Assembly (NCBI GenBank): GCA_003242035.1
Contig: QBMC01000028.1
Coordinates: forward strand, 1-32,536
Source of the DNA: Nodosilinea foveolarum
GTDB lineage: Bacteria > Cyanobacteriota > Cyanobacteriia > Phormidesmidales > Phormidesmidaceae
Direction of reading: 5' to 3'
DNA: 32,536 nucleotides
In this document: one piece after another, positions 1 through 8,631 of the stretch
Layout of the letters: every line of letters starts with the position of its first letter
Numbering within the stretch: the first letter of the stretch is position 1
Program-made: the position numbers and the translations under genes
Notes under the pieces: generated by a model
Databases searched by the model: none
What the model was told of the DNA's origin: nothing
Seen by the model: only the letters and a program-made list of their open reading frames with translations

Positions 1-2430
1 AGCGGGTTCGGTATAGACCGGTGCAGGTGCAGGCGCAGGCGCCGGTTCGGTGTAGGCTGGTTCTGGCTCGCTGAACTCTGGCGCAGAGGTCGCAGGCTCT
101 TCTGACTCGTAGTAGTAGCTAGGTTCTTCCGGTTCCCATTCTTGGCTAGGCTGATAGGCCGGTTCTTCGTAATACGAGTCTGCTCTTCTCTGGCGCTCTG
201 ACGGCGCTTCTTCTCTGGCACCAGGATCTTCTGAACTGATCCGACCAGGTGACACCGGTTTGGCTTTCAACGTGTTCTTTCTACCTTCCAAAGGAGGGAC
301 TTCTGGAAATTCTTCAACCGGCATATCGTCAACGAACTGACTGACAAACTTGTACCAGGCGAGCGCCGCAGTACTACTAGCACCATTGGTTGGTGTACTG
401 TCGTCGTTACCCATCCATACACCCGCGACTAGCTGAGGCATGTAGCCCACAAACCAGAGATCTCGGTATTCCTCGGAGGTGCCTGTTTTCCCGGCAACCG
501 GTCTGCCCGAAATATTGGCATTGCCGCCGGTGCCGCCATTGATCACACTCTCTAGCATCCAGGTCATAATCGAGGCGGTATCAGCGTCGATGGCCTGCTT
601 TGGCTTCTCTTTGAACTCGTAGATCACGTCGCCTTGGGCATTGGTGATACGCGTGATGCCATGAGGGTTGTAGTGTTTGCCTTCGGCTGCAAAAGTGCCG
701 TAGGCGCTGGTCAGCTCTAACAAGTTAACTTCAGAGGAGCCTAGCGCTAAAGAATAGGCCGGGAGCAAGTCGGAGTCGATTCCCATGCGGTGGGCTAAGG
801 CAACAACCGGGTCAAACCCGACATCTACCAATAGCTTGACGGCAACGATATTGATGGAGTTAGAGAGGGCACTGCGCAGATCGACGGAGCCTTTGTAGCC
901 GCCGCCGTAGTTTTTGGGTTCGTAGCCGTCTACAACGTAGCGAGCGTCTGCATACTGTTTGTAGGGCGACATGCCGGTGGCGATCGCCGTAGCATATACA
1001 AACGCTTTAAAGGTCGAACCGGGCTGTCTTTGGGCCTGGGTAACTCGGTTGAACTGGCTATCGTCAAAGTCCGTGCCGCCTACCATTGCCTTAATCTGGC
1101 CGCTTTTAGGATCGATCGCAACTAGCGCCGCCTGCTCAAAATCTTGCCATTGCCCGTAGTCATCGATCATGTCCTTGACAGTCTTTTCAGCGGCCCGCTG
1201 CCATTTCGTATCTAGCGAAGTTTCAACGACCAATCCGCCCGCTTCGATTTGCTCTTCGCTCAGTATCTGCGAAAGCTGCTTTTTGATGTAAATAGTGAAG
1301 TAGGGAAACTGACTGTACAGATACTTAGGATCTTGAGCCTCGACGGTAACGTCCGACTGATAAGCATCTTGGGCCTGAGCGCTGGTGATAACGCCGTTTT
1401 CCTCCATGCGATAAATCACCTTATCGCGCTGCTCTCTCGCTAGCTCCGGATTCTCCTTTGGAGAATACACACTGGGCGCAGGGGCCATGCCAGCAATCAG
1501 CGCTACCTCTGCAACGCTCAGTTTATCGACGGTTTTACCGAAATATACCCAAGCGGCATCGGTTACGCCGTAAGCGCCTGAGCCTAAGTACACTAAGTTT
1601 AAGTAGCGTTCTAATACTTTTTCTTTGCCGAGTTCTTTTTCGAGTTCTTGCGCAAGAATGGCTTCTTTAAACTTGCGCTGAAAGCTGCGGTCCTGATCTA
1701 AAAAGGCGATGCGGGCGAGTTGCTGAGTGATAGTACTGGCCCCTTCGACCACACCGCCGCTGGTCACGTTAGCAACGGCGGCCCTGGCAATAGAGCGATA
1801 GTCAACGCCGTTGTGCTGATAAAAGCGGCGATCTTCGGCCGCGATAAATGCCTGAACCATGACCTCTGGGATTTCGTCGTAGGTGAGGCTCTCTTGCGCG
1901 GTAGGTCCTACTTTTTGTAGGATTTTTCCATCGCTCGATTTGAGGGTAATCGTACCACTGCGCTCGTAGTTGAGCGCTCTAGAAACGTCGGGGAAGGTAT
2001 CTTGCAGCTCGGCGTAAAGTCGGTACAACCGGGCACTGGGGCCAGCGATGCCTGCGCCTATCAGGAGTAATACCCAAAAAGTAGGACGCTTGTAAGCAGG
2101 TCTGGCGTGGAGTCTCTGTGAGGGTTTTTGTTTGCCTGTCACGGTTAGCGGTCCGCCCGGTTCATGCTCTCTTGTGCCATTGCGGCTAGCCCTATTCCGG
2201 TTAGTTCCACGATGTGTAATGCCGCCATTACTGATGCCGTTGTTACTGAGGCGATCGCTATTCAAAGCTCGCTCAATCGCGTCCTGGCTACCTGAACTGG
2301 GGGGAATCGGGGGCCGTAGACCTGTAGATCTACGGGCGTCCGCTTGGCGCTTTCGGACGGTACGCGGATCTGTTTCGGAGCCGGTGACTCTTTTAGACCA
2401 TTGCTTTAACTGTGAGAAGAGGTTGGCCAC
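1..2430 (-). CDS. Class A penicillin-binding protein (PBP1A-type glycosyltransferase/transpeptidase), C-terminus cut by window edge
   Basis: Bifunctional peptidoglycan synthase: polymerises glycan strands and cross-links stem peptides at the outer face of the plasma membrane. 810 codons are visible; no stop is reached before position 1. Order: a basic, low-complexity cytoplasmic N-terminus (about 1-110), one membrane segment (near 115-130), a GT51 glycosyltransferase domain with the EDRRFYQHNG motif (catalytic Glu about residue 199) and STITQQL, then a transpeptidase domain with STFK (nucleophile Ser about 472), SNSIN and KTGTSE. The visible end is a Pro/Glu/Ala/Tyr-rich tail, common in cyanobacterial PBP1A proteins. 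I chose the GTG start at 2430 because GGAG lies 9 to 11 bases before it; an in-frame TTG lies further up, and an in-frame stop closes the frame beyond that. The gene lies 160 bases downstream of chlG on the same strand. Family assignment is secure; the exact paralogue is not. Confidence 0.93.
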   Translation of the reverse strand, partial: MANLFSQLKQWSKRVTGSETDPRTVRKRQADARRSTGLRPPIPPSSGSQDAIERALNSDRLSNNGISNGGITHRGTNRNRASRNGTREHEPGGPLTVTGKQKPSQRLHARPAYKRPTFWVLLLIGAGIAGPSARLYRLYAELQDTFPDVSRALNYERSGTITLKSSDGKILQKVGPTAQESLTYDEIPEVMVQAFIAAEDRRFYQHNGVDYRSIARAAVANVTSGGVVEGASTITQQLARIAFLDQDRSFQRKFKEAILAQELEKELGKEKVLERYLNLVYLGSGAYGVTDAAWVYFGKTVDKLSVAEVALIAGMAPAPSVYSPKENPELAREQRDKVIYRMEENGVITSAQAQDAYQSDVTVEAQDPKYLYSQFPYFTIYIKKQLSQILSEEQIEAGGLVVETSLDTKWQRAAEKTVKDMIDDYGQWQDFEQAALVAIDPKSGQIKAMVGGTDFDDSQFNRVTQAQRQPGSTFKAFVYATAIATGMSPYKQYADARYVVDGYEPKNYGGGYKGSVDLRSALSNSINIVAVKLLVDVGFDPVVALAHRMGIDSDLLPAYSLALGSSEVNLLELTSAYGTFAAEGKHYNPHGITRITNAQGDVIYEFKEKPKQAIDADTASIMTWMLESVINGGTGGNANISGRPVAGKTGTSEEYRDLWFVGYMPQLVAGVWMGNDDSTPTNGASSTAALAWYKFVSQFVDDMPVEEFPEVPPLEGRKNTLKAKPVSPGRISSEDPGAREEAPSERQRRADSYYEEPAYQPSQEWEPEEPSYYYESEEPATSAPEFSEPEPAYTEPAPAPAPAPVYTEPA

Positions 2431-2590
2431 TTCAGTAGATTCTCCAGACGGGCTGACCGCCGTTAACAAAAGTTACGTTGACGGACGGTTGACGAGCTTG
2501 ATGAGCGGGCTAGCGTAATGCTACCACGGGGTTTAAGGACTACAGGCTGCTTGTGGACGGTTCATATTCTCTTCTTACTACGGCGCTTGA

Positions 2591-3601
2591 TTATCCGCTC
2601 ACCAAGCTGCTGTGACCTAGCGCGATCGCCGTAACCAACATGCCAAGCACCAAAAAGGGCTGAGCGCTCGCTTGGTACTTCACGTCGTTTTCCAGCGGAT
2701 TGCGCAAGAAGTACATGTCCTGAAAAGTGATTTGCGGAATAATCAAAAGAATGAGCAGTACGGCGTACAGGTTCTTATGAATGCTCATCAGGTAAGCAGC
2801 CATGCCACCTTGGAAGACATCGATCATCAGTACGCAAATCCAGGCGGCGGTTTGGATGCCGAACATCACAGGCAGTGATTTTAGCCCTAGCTGGCGATCG
2901 CCCTCTACCGCTTTAAAGTCATTCACCACCGCGATGCCCAATCCGGCCATACTATAAATCAATGTCAGGACAATAATGGTGGCATTGAGTTCACCAAACA
3001 GTGCATGACCAGCCCACCAAGGCAGCGCGATATAGCTTGCTCCCAAGGCATAGTTACCGAGCCAGCCGTTCTTTTTTAGCTTTAGCGGCGGCGCTGAATA
3101 TATATAAGAGACAAAAGAGCCGCCAATTGCAAGCGCCGTTATGGTGGGAAAATCGTGCTGCGCCCAGCGGTCTAGACCGTAGGCAACCGCGATGCCACCC
3201 AAGAGCAGTACCCAGATTTGTACCTGAACTTGACCGAGCGAAATTGCTCCTGATGGAATGGGCCGATTGGGTTCGTTAATGGCGTCTAAATCGCGGTCGT
3301 AGTAGTCGTTAATAGTCTGGGTATAGCCAGTGAGCAGGGGGCCAGACATCAGCATACAGGCCGCCGAAATCAGTACGTTTTCGACTGTCCAGGTGAACCT
3401 ACCAGAGGATGCCGCACCGCAAACTACACCCCAGATCAGAGGAATCCAGGTAATCGCTTTCATTAGCTGAAGGCGAATCTTCCAAATAGACGTCTCGCCT
3501 GCTTGTGCACCTTTCATGCCTAAGAGCTGCCGAGCTTTGCCGGTGGAATTTTTCGCAGCTTCTACTGCAACTGCTGATTCCGAGAGCTGTTCTTCGGGCA
3601 T
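2591..3601 (-). CDS. chlG: Chlorophyll synthase ChlG
   Basis: Attaches the phytyl or geranylgeranyl tail to chlorophyllide a, the last step of chlorophyll a synthesis, in the thylakoid membrane. The 336-residue protein is a UbiA-superfamily prenyltransferase with about nine hydrophobic segments. Both Asp-rich motifs are visible: NDYYDRDLDAINEPNRPIPSG-type at 98-118 and NDFKAVEGDRQLG at 227-239; these coordinate magnesium and the prenyl diphosphate. The sequence around the first motif matches ChlG/BchG rather than the other UbiA enzymes (quinone or haem pathway). Length is normal for the family. Upstream on the same strand, 148 bases away, is a Get3/ArsA-like ATPase; the gap carries a short heptamer repeat, so co-transcription is possible but unproven. 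Confidence 0.96.
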   Translation of the reverse strand: MPEEQLSESAVAVEAAKNSTGKARQLLGMKGAQAGETSIWKIRLQLMKAITWIPLIWGVVCGAASSGRFTWTVENVLISAACMLMSGPLLTGYTQTINDYYDRDLDAINEPNRPIPSGAISLGQVQVQIWVLLLGGIAVAYGLDRWAQHDFPTITALAIGGSFVSYIYSAPPLKLKKNGWLGNYALGASYIALPWWAGHALFGELNATIIVLTLIYSMAGLGIAVVNDFKAVEGDRQLGLKSLPVMFGIQTAAWICVLMIDVFQGGMAAYLMSIHKNLYAVLLILLIIPQITFQDMYFLRNPLENDVKYQASAQPFLVLGMLVTAIALGHSSLVSG

Positions 3602-3613
3602 AGGGGACTCCGT

Positions 3614-3641
3614 TGAGTGATGAGTGATGAATTATGAGTGT
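3614..3641. repeat. Heptanucleotide tandem repeat in the chlG leader
   Basis: Four consecutive 7-base units read on the plus strand: TGAGTGA, TGAGTGA, TGAATTA, TGAGTGT. They lie 13 bases upstream of the chlG start, in its likely 5' untranslated region. This resembles the short tandemly repeated (STRR-type) heptamers known from cyanobacteria. Immediately beyond is a small GGAGC/GCTCC hairpin (about 3643-3656). No function can be assigned. Confidence 0.55.
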
Positions 3642-3749
3642 CGGAGCGGCGGCTCCAAGGCGGTTCTATTAAGTGCTGGCTGAAAAACCAGTTGCAGCTA
3701 GATAGTCGCTGCTAAATAATAGAGCAGCTTTAGATCAATGCTAGCCAAA

Positions 3750-4877
3750 CTAGCCAAAAGAGATGATTAAGTAGCCGTCTTGGAATTTTGCGCTAGTGAC
3801 TGAGCGACCGCTTAGGGCGGGCGGCAAGGACAGATTGTGGCGCTGATCGCCTGCTTCTACGGTGACTTCTGGGCCGTATTGAGTGAGTTTTACCTGGGTT
3901 TTGTCGAAGCCGGGTAAAAATAGCTTGACGGTGCTGCTGGCGGTGTCTACGCTCATGGCGCTAGGGACGTTGACTGGTTCGGTCAGGGGTGGCAATGCGT
4001 CGATGATGGGTTGCCAGCGGTTGTCGCTTGCGCCGTGCGGTAGGGCTACAACCGGAATAGGAGCAAAGGCAGCTTCGGCTGGTTGGGGATTGCTAGGCTG
4101 ACCGGAATAGGGCTGATTGGTGAGTGTGCCTGCTACGGTGAGGCCGATCTGTTGGGCGGCGCTCCAGAGGTATTTGCCGGTGGCGATCGCCATTTCATCG
4201 TCAGTCGTCACCACATAAGCGCGTAGCTGCATGGGGTCGCTAACCAGCGCTTTTCCTTTGGCAACCATGCTTTCTACGCTCTGCGCTTCTGGCCGATTCC
4301 AAACATCGCCGGACATGCCGCCTGCTAAAATTGCGCCGGTAATCGGGGCAATGAAGGGAGAAATGGAGCGGTAGAACTGAGAGTCTTGAAAGACTTTTTT
4401 GAATCGGCGGAAGTACCAGTCTATGCCGCCAATCGCACCCCAGAGCCTGAGCGTGGACTGGTCGCCTTTGCCATCGTGCACAATCACGTCGTACTGATTG
4501 CTTTCGGTATATTCTCGGATAGCGTTGAGGGCCAAGAAGTCGTCTAATCCAGGCACCACGCTAAGTTCTTGACCGTAAACAGCCTTAAAGAAGGGGTCTC
4601 TTAAGTACTGGGCTTCGAAGGTTTTGAGTTTTTCCCAGTTGTCGTCTAGTAAAACGGTGGTGCGTAGCTGTACGACCTGAAAAGGACTGCTGCCAAGATT
4701 GACGGCGCTGGGCGTGGGGCCGATGTCGCTACCCACTAGCAAAGAGAGGGCGGGGCCAGCTTCTTGAGAAACGAGCAGTACGCGCGATCCGGCATTGGCT
4801 AGCTTTTGAGCGGCGGCGATCGCTACCGTAGACCGGCCCGTACCGCCTTTGCCAAGAAACGTAAGAATCAGCGTCAT
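3750..4877 (-). CDS. Get3/ArsA-family ATPase with C-terminal HSP20-like domain
   Basis: 375 residues. The N-terminus carries a deviant Walker A loop, GKGGTGRST (9-17), typical of the ArsA/Get3/MinD class of dimeric ATPases, which act in metal export, tail-anchored protein targeting or partitioning. The signature lysine (K10) is present, but the position normally held by the second P-loop lysine is R15. The switch region around HDGKGDQSTLRLWG (about 165-178) parallels the ArsA DTAPTGHTLRLL motif. The last 60 or so residues form a small beta-rich domain resembling alpha-crystallin/HSP20. I see no cysteine in the protein, so it has neither the Get3 zinc CxxC nor the ArsA metal cysteines. It sits upstream of chlG on the same strand; a role in delivering membrane or pigment-binding proteins is inference only. 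Confidence 0.85.
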   Translation of the reverse strand: MTLILTFLGKGGTGRSTVAIAAAQKLANAGSRVLLVSQEAGPALSLLVGSDIGPTPSAVNLGSSPFQVVQLRTTVLLDDNWEKLKTFEAQYLRDPFFKAVYGQELSVVPGLDDFLALNAIREYTESNQYDVIVHDGKGDQSTLRLWGAIGGIDWYFRRFKKVFQDSQFYRSISPFIAPITGAILAGGMSGDVWNRPEAQSVESMVAKGKALVSDPMQLRAYVVTTDDEMAIATGKYLWSAAQQIGLTVAGTLTNQPYSGQPSNPQPAEAAFAPIPVVALPHGASDNRWQPIIDALPPLTEPVNVPSAMSVDTASSTVKLFLPGFDKTQVKLTQYGPEVTVEAGDQRHNLSLPPALSGRSVTSAKFQDGYLIISFG

Positions 4878-4999
4878 AGTTGAAGAGTGAAGGTGGTAGT
4901 TAGCCAGTAAGCTCGCGCAATATAAGGACGAACACCTACCGGCTCAAGCAGATCAAATTAAACCAATTAAATTAAGCAGAATCGAAATCAGAGAGCGCC

Positions 5000-5203
5000 T
5001 TAATTCGATGGGCGCAGCTCATCTTCAAAGAACCAAGTAGTGTAGTTGTCCGTGTCAAATTTTACGAGTGCGCCGATGTTTTGACCGTCTAGCAATTTAA
5101 AGTCTTTGATGACACCCGTTTGGCCAAGCCTTGCGCCTACACTCTTAGAAACGCGATCGCGCATCCGGCGCACCTGAACTTTCTGTCCGATTTCCAAATC
5201 CAT
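5000..5203 (-). CDS. Small DUF2862-type cyanobacterial protein
   Basis: 67 residues. It begins MDLEIGQKVQVRRMRDRVS and ends with a YTTWFFEDELRP segment, the pattern I associate with the DUF2862 family of small cyanobacterial and plastid-lineage proteins of unknown function. The fold is probably a small SH3-like beta barrel (KVQVRR, GVIKDFK, GALVKFD strands), as in other short 'DUF' proteins with a Gly-rich turn; that is inference. It is soluble with no signal peptide. It is divergent from hisF and shares with it a 121-base intergenic region containing an inverted repeat. Confidence 0.8.
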   Translation of the reverse strand: MDLEIGQKVQVRRMRDRVSKSVGARLGQTGVIKDFKLLDGQNIGALVKFDTDNYTTWFFEDELRPSN

Positions 5204-5241
5204 ATGTAATAACTGTATCCTTACTGAACCGATTCAAAACA

Positions 5242-5270
5242 GATAGCTGACTATCCACTAGCCAGCTATC
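5242..5270. repeat. Inverted repeat between divergent DUF2862 and hisF genes
   Basis: Perfect 8-base arms GATAGCTG (5242-5249) and CAGCTATC (5263-5270) separated by 13 bases; an extra CTATC sits inside the loop. There is no T-run, and both flanking genes point away from it, so it is not a terminator for either. It could be an operator or an RNA hairpin in the hisF leader. Function unknown. Confidence 0.45.
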
Positions 5271-5324
5271 CAATTCAGACTTTAGTTTATCAGCGACCTG
5301 TGCCCGATTGCGGAGTATTTTGCC

Positions 5325-6098
5325 ATGCTTGCCAAACGAATCCTGCCCTGCCTCGATGTCAAAGCGGGCCGCGTTGTCAAAGGGGTTAACTTTGTCGATC
5401 TTAAAGATGCGGGCGACCCGGTAGCGCTGGCCAAGCTATATAACGAAGCGGGCGCAGATGAGCTGATATTTCTAGACATTACGGCCACGCATGAAGATCG
5501 AGGCGTGATTTATGACGTGATTTATCAAACCGCTGAACAGGTCTTTATCCCGCTGACGGTGGGCGGCGGCATTAGTTCGGTCGATACCATCAAAAAGCTG
5601 CTGCGAGCAGGGGCCGACAAAGTCAGCATTAACTCAGCGGCAGTGCGCGATCCAGAGCTGATTGACCGGGCGAGCGATCGCTTTGGCAACCAGTGTATTG
5701 TAGTGGCGATTGATGCTAGACGCCGAGAGCAGACAGCAGGCGCTGAGCCGGGGTGGGACGTGTTTGTTCGGGGCGGACGAGAAAATACCGGATTAGACGC
5801 GGTGGACTGGGCTTGCGAGATGGTGCAGCGTGGGGCGGGTGAGTTGCTGATTACCAGCATGGATGCGGATGGAACACAGGCGGGGTACGACCTGACTTTG
5901 ACCGAGGCGATCGCGTCGCGAGTGGACGTTCCGGTGATTGCTTCAGGGGGCGCTGGCACCTGCGAGCATATTCACCAAGCCCTGACTAAAGGCAAAGCAG
6001 AAGCGGCGTTACTGGCTTCTCTGCTGCACTTCGGACAGCTCAGCGTGGCGCAAATCAAACAGTACTTGAATGATCATCAGGTAACGGTTCGCCGGTAA
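5325..6098 (+). CDS. hisF: Imidazole glycerol phosphate synthase cyclase subunit HisF
   Basis: Cytoplasmic histidine biosynthesis enzyme. With HisH it converts PRFAR plus ammonia into imidazole glycerol phosphate and AICAR. The 257-residue TIM barrel is full length. The catalytic aspartates D11 (RILPCLDV) and D130 (VVAIDARR) are both present, as are the phosphate-binding segments TVGGGI and ASGGAG. The start is supported by CGGAG 9 bases upstream of the ATG. It stands alone: hisH is not adjacent, as is usual for cyanobacteria, where his genes are scattered. It is followed by 390 bases without a gene. Confidence 0.97.
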   Translation: MLAKRILPCLDVKAGRVVKGVNFVDLKDAGDPVALAKLYNEAGADELIFLDITATHEDRGVIYDVIYQTAEQVFIPLTVGGGISSVDTIKKLLRAGADKVSINSAAVRDPELIDRASDRFGNQCIVVAIDARRREQTAGAEPGWDVFVRGGRENTGLDAVDWACEMVQRGAGELLITSMDADGTQAGYDLTLTEAIASRVDVPVIASGGAGTCEHIHQALTKGKAEAALLASLLHFGQLSVAQIKQYLNDHQVTVRR

Positions 6099-6488
6099 TT
6101 ATTTATAAAACATTACAGAATGTATCGCTTGGTGATAGTCCCGCTATGTTTAGTGGGCTGAGCTAGCAACTGACTACAAGCACTCGACTCCATAAGTGGT
6201 TTACAGTGGCTAGTTTTTAAAGTTCGGCTTTTACAGCATCCTCTACTACTTCTTTACTGGAACGCATTCTGAGATTTCTGTTAAGCTGTGTAAAGGAATA
6301 CAACTTAAGGAATAAATCGAAACATCAGAAGTTGGGTGTAGACACCTGCTTTGCGCCACATTTATTGCTTTTCTCTAGCATATTTTTCCAGAAAAGTGGT
6401 CAACTCTAGCGCTCGCGATTTGGCGCTAGTTTGGCCAGTAACTTTCCTAGCTCCATAACCTTTCCTTTGAGGCTGCTCGCCGCCTGCG
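6099..6488. other. 390-base intergenic stretch, no gene recognised
   Basis: Both strands hold only reading frames under about 20 codons. I see no tRNA-like T-loop, no clear intrinsic terminator for hisF and no strong promoter. A TGTAAAGGAATACAAC segment near 6287-6302 loosely resembles a reversed HLR1-like pair, but with about three mismatches, so I do not claim a site. Confidence 0.5.
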
Positions 6489-6773
6489 ATGATATTTTTG
6501 ACGCTAATAATTGTAATTGGTTTAGTCTTTTGGGCGCTGCGTCTGATGGATCGGGCCGTCGCAAACCAAGAGTTTTCGCTGATGCTGGCGGGCTTTTTGG
6601 TGGCGTCTTCTGCGGCTGCGATGGTGGGCGTTTACTTTTTGATGAGCGACTACTTTATGTTTGTAAATCAGGCGAACGGTGCGTTTGATAGCTACGACAC
6701 GACAATGATTGAGGGCGAGCTACCCAACTGGTTCGAGTCGGCAGATGCTCCTAACGCTACCGACAAAGGCTAA
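6489..6773 (+). CDS. Small membrane protein of unknown function
   Basis: 94 residues with two predicted transmembrane helices: about 2-18 (ILTLIIVIGLVFWAL-like) and about 30-52 (LMLAGFLVASSAAAMVGVYF). A soluble, acidic C-terminal tail of about 40 residues (FDSYDTTMIEGELPNWFES) follows. I do not recognise the family. The codon use and the coherent hydrophobic pattern favour a real gene over a frame on the same strand that overlaps it. The ribosome site is weak: GAGG lies 17 bases upstream. It converges on the peptidoglycan-binding protein gene with a 50-base gap. Confidence 0.65.
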   Translation: MIFLTLIIVIGLVFWALRLMDRAVANQEFSLMLAGFLVASSAAAMVGVYFLMSDYFMFVNQANGAFDSYDTTMIEGELPNWFESADAPNATDKG

Positions 6774-6823
6774 CGCACCTGAGTTTTGGTTTAATTACCT
6801 GTGTTGTTGGGTTTTGACTCTGC

Positions 6824-7477
6824 TTACTGTCCCAACGCCTGCGTGAGCGCGTCCCAAGTTGAAGGGCCAACAATGGCATCAACCACTAGCCCGCTGTCAG
6901 ACTGAAACGATTTAACGGCTGCTTGAGTAGATTCTCCATATCTTCCATTAATCTCTCCCTGGTAGTAGCCCAGTGTCGTTAGCTCTTTCTGTAGCTGGGA
7001 AACGGCTGGGCCTTCAATCTCGGCGCGCAGAATAGGCGGGCCGGGAGGTCCTTCTGGTGCTTGCTCAGCTATTGGCTCGACTACTGGCTCAGGGGAGGCA
7101 GGGACTTGGGTCGCTGGAAGGGTGGCGACATCGCCGGGAGCTGGCAATAGCTTTGCCCAGGTAGATGGCCCGGTAACGCCATCGGCAGAAATGCCCGCAG
7201 CAGCCTGGAACTGAGTAACGGCGTCTTGGGTGGCGACGGTGTAGTTGCCATCAACTTCGCCTGAGTAGAACCCTAAAAGCTTGAGGGTTGCTTGTAGCTG
7301 ACTAACAGAGGTGCCTGTACTTCCTGCTGCGAGCAGAGGATAGTTTTGCGCGATGAGTATGGTGGGCGCTGCGATCGCGCTGACGTTTGGAAGGATAGCA
7401 AAGAGAACGCTGCTAGCAATTCCCGTTAAGATTGGCTTAGCTACGATAGCCGTTAGCTTTTGGTAGGGTTTAGTCAT
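6824..7477 (-). CDS. Exported protein with two peptidoglycan-binding (PG_binding_1) repeats
   Basis: 217 residues. A signal peptide covers about 1-37 (basic start, hydrophobic core, then NVSAIAA). Two PG_binding_1 modules follow, at about 52-112 and 155-215. Each has the QLQxxLxxLGYYxGxxxGxYxxxTxxAVxxFQ pattern and ends GPSTW. A Pro/Glu/Ala-rich linker (about 113-150) joins them. No catalytic domain is attached, so the likely role is binding murein in the periplasm, perhaps as a scaffold or as a partner for an unlinked hydrolase. It is separately transcribed from its neighbours as far as spacing shows. Confidence 0.88.
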   Translation of the reverse strand: MTKPYQKLTAIVAKPILTGIASSVLFAILPNVSAIAAPTILIAQNYPLLAAGSTGTSVSQLQATLKLLGFYSGEVDGNYTVATQDAVTQFQAAAGISADGVTGPSTWAKLLPAPGDVATLPATQVPASPEPVVEPIAEQAPEGPPGPPILRAEIEGPAVSQLQKELTTLGYYQGEINGRYGESTQAAVKSFQSDSGLVVDAIVGPSTWDALTQALGQ

Positions 7478-7644
7478 TCGTAAGAAATAAGCAATCGAAG
7501 CGTTGCTTGGCGTATATGAACTTGACGTATGAAGTTGAAGTTATAAAGGTGAGGCGTCGATATCAATAAAAGTCCTACTAAATATACGAGAATACAATTT
7601 CACAAGCAAAGCTACATGGGCCAATTTATCAATAGAATCGATCA

Positions 7645-8604
7645 ATGAGATCATTAGTCAGCGGGCAAAACCACGCTATGCGGCGAGCGGGCCTCTCTAG
7701 ATCGGTCGGCAGAACGGTGGGTGCGGGTGAGCTGCGTGATCGCTTTCAAGGCGCTTTGCTAGGGACCAGCCTAGTGCCGACTGCACTTGTTTCAGGTCGC
7801 CTTTCGGAGTTATTGGTAGCGCGATCGCTGCTTCAGCAAGCACTTGATTGTTCACTAGCGCAAACGCGCTCTTTTGTATCTGCGCCTAATGCTTGGTCAA
7901 TAGACCTTGTCTGCTTACCGTCTCCGGCATTCTTGCTGCCCGCTTGCGTTCCCGTTTTGCTGCGTTATCACGATAGCTGGCGCAGACGTTTTGATCGATT
8001 GGTGCCGCTGCAATTGCAGATCGACTGCTTAGAGCGGGACGCTGTGGCTGGAGATTGGAACGGGGCGATCGCTCAAATTCTGATGCTAGGCGACTTACTC
8101 GAAGCCATGAGCCTCAATGCCTCACAGTTGGCATTACAGGCTGACTGGATTGCCTGGTTGACTGACTGCGCAGAGCGGTATCAAATTGCGCCACAAATTC
8201 ACATTCAATACGAGGGGCTACTGTCTGCGATAAAGGCGTCTGCTGGCTATTCGGCAGACGAAATTCAGAGATCGTTTGTGGTCGGTGTGACAAGTGCGCT
8301 GACGCATCTAGAGAGCTACGTCCTGGCTATTCAGTGTTTATCTGGGTACTCTTCGAACCAGGCGGCTGGATTGGGCAACGCTGCTCAGAGTGATGTTCAG
8401 ATGGCCGCTCAAGCTACCAATGCGATCGCGTTTGACTGGACGGCTGCTTTTGTGGCGGGTCTGCTATCAGGGGCCTTCAGCGGCGGTAGCGGTCTACCTG
8501 CGCTCTGGCAAATTCGTCCAGGTATTGAAGGCAGTCGGGAGTTGGCGAACGAGCTGTTCAGCCTTTGGGCAGGAGGGCTTTCCACCGCTGGTCTGCCAAG
8601 TTGA
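7645..8604 (+). CDS. Degenerate ADP-ribosylglycohydrolase-like protein
   Basis: 319 residues, soluble, helical. Two segments recall the ADP-ribosyl-glycohydrolase (DraG/ARH) fold: near the N-terminus LRDRFQGALLGTSLV resembles the family's RxxGALLGLAxGDALG, and near the C-terminus FVAGLLSGAFSGGSGLPALW resembles AIAGALAGAYYGxxxIPxxW. The metal-binding aspartates are not visible: the GDALG position reads GTSLV, and no GGDTDT precedes the C-terminal segment. If the homology is right, it is a non-catalytic relative; this is my inference. The start is uncertain: the ATG at 7645 or an in-frame ATG at 7681. It lies 147 bases upstream of the HD phosphohydrolase on the same strand. Confidence 0.6.
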   Translation: MRSLVSGQNHAMRRAGLSRSVGRTVGAGELRDRFQGALLGTSLVPTALVSGRLSELLVARSLLQQALDCSLAQTRSFVSAPNAWSIDLVCLPSPAFLLPACVPVLLRYHDSWRRRFDRLVPLQLQIDCLERDAVAGDWNGAIAQILMLGDLLEAMSLNASQLALQADWIAWLTDCAERYQIAPQIHIQYEGLLSAIKASAGYSADEIQRSFVVGVTSALTHLESYVLAIQCLSGYSSNQAAGLGNAAQSDVQMAAQATNAIAFDWTAAFVAGLLSGAFSGGSGLPALWQIRPGIEGSRELANELFSLWAGGLSTAGLPS

Positions 8605-8631
8605 GGAGCAATCGGTTAAAAGAACGCATAC

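Noticed and set aside
2132-2518. 128-codon plus-strand frame
   Set aside because: Lies antisense to the basic N-terminus of the penicillin-binding protein; low-complexity shadow of that gene.
5525-5959. 144-codon minus-strand frame inside hisF
   Set aside because: Antisense shadow of hisF, whose catalytic residues are complete.
6280-6310. Second HLR1-like element on the minus strand upstream of the small membrane protein
   Set aside because: About three mismatches to the consensus; too weak to claim.
6431-6688. 85-codon plus-strand frame overlapping the 94-residue membrane protein
   Set aside because: It reads the same DNA in another frame, lacks a consistent hydrophobic pattern and has an unusually Cys/Gly-rich, shadow-like composition.
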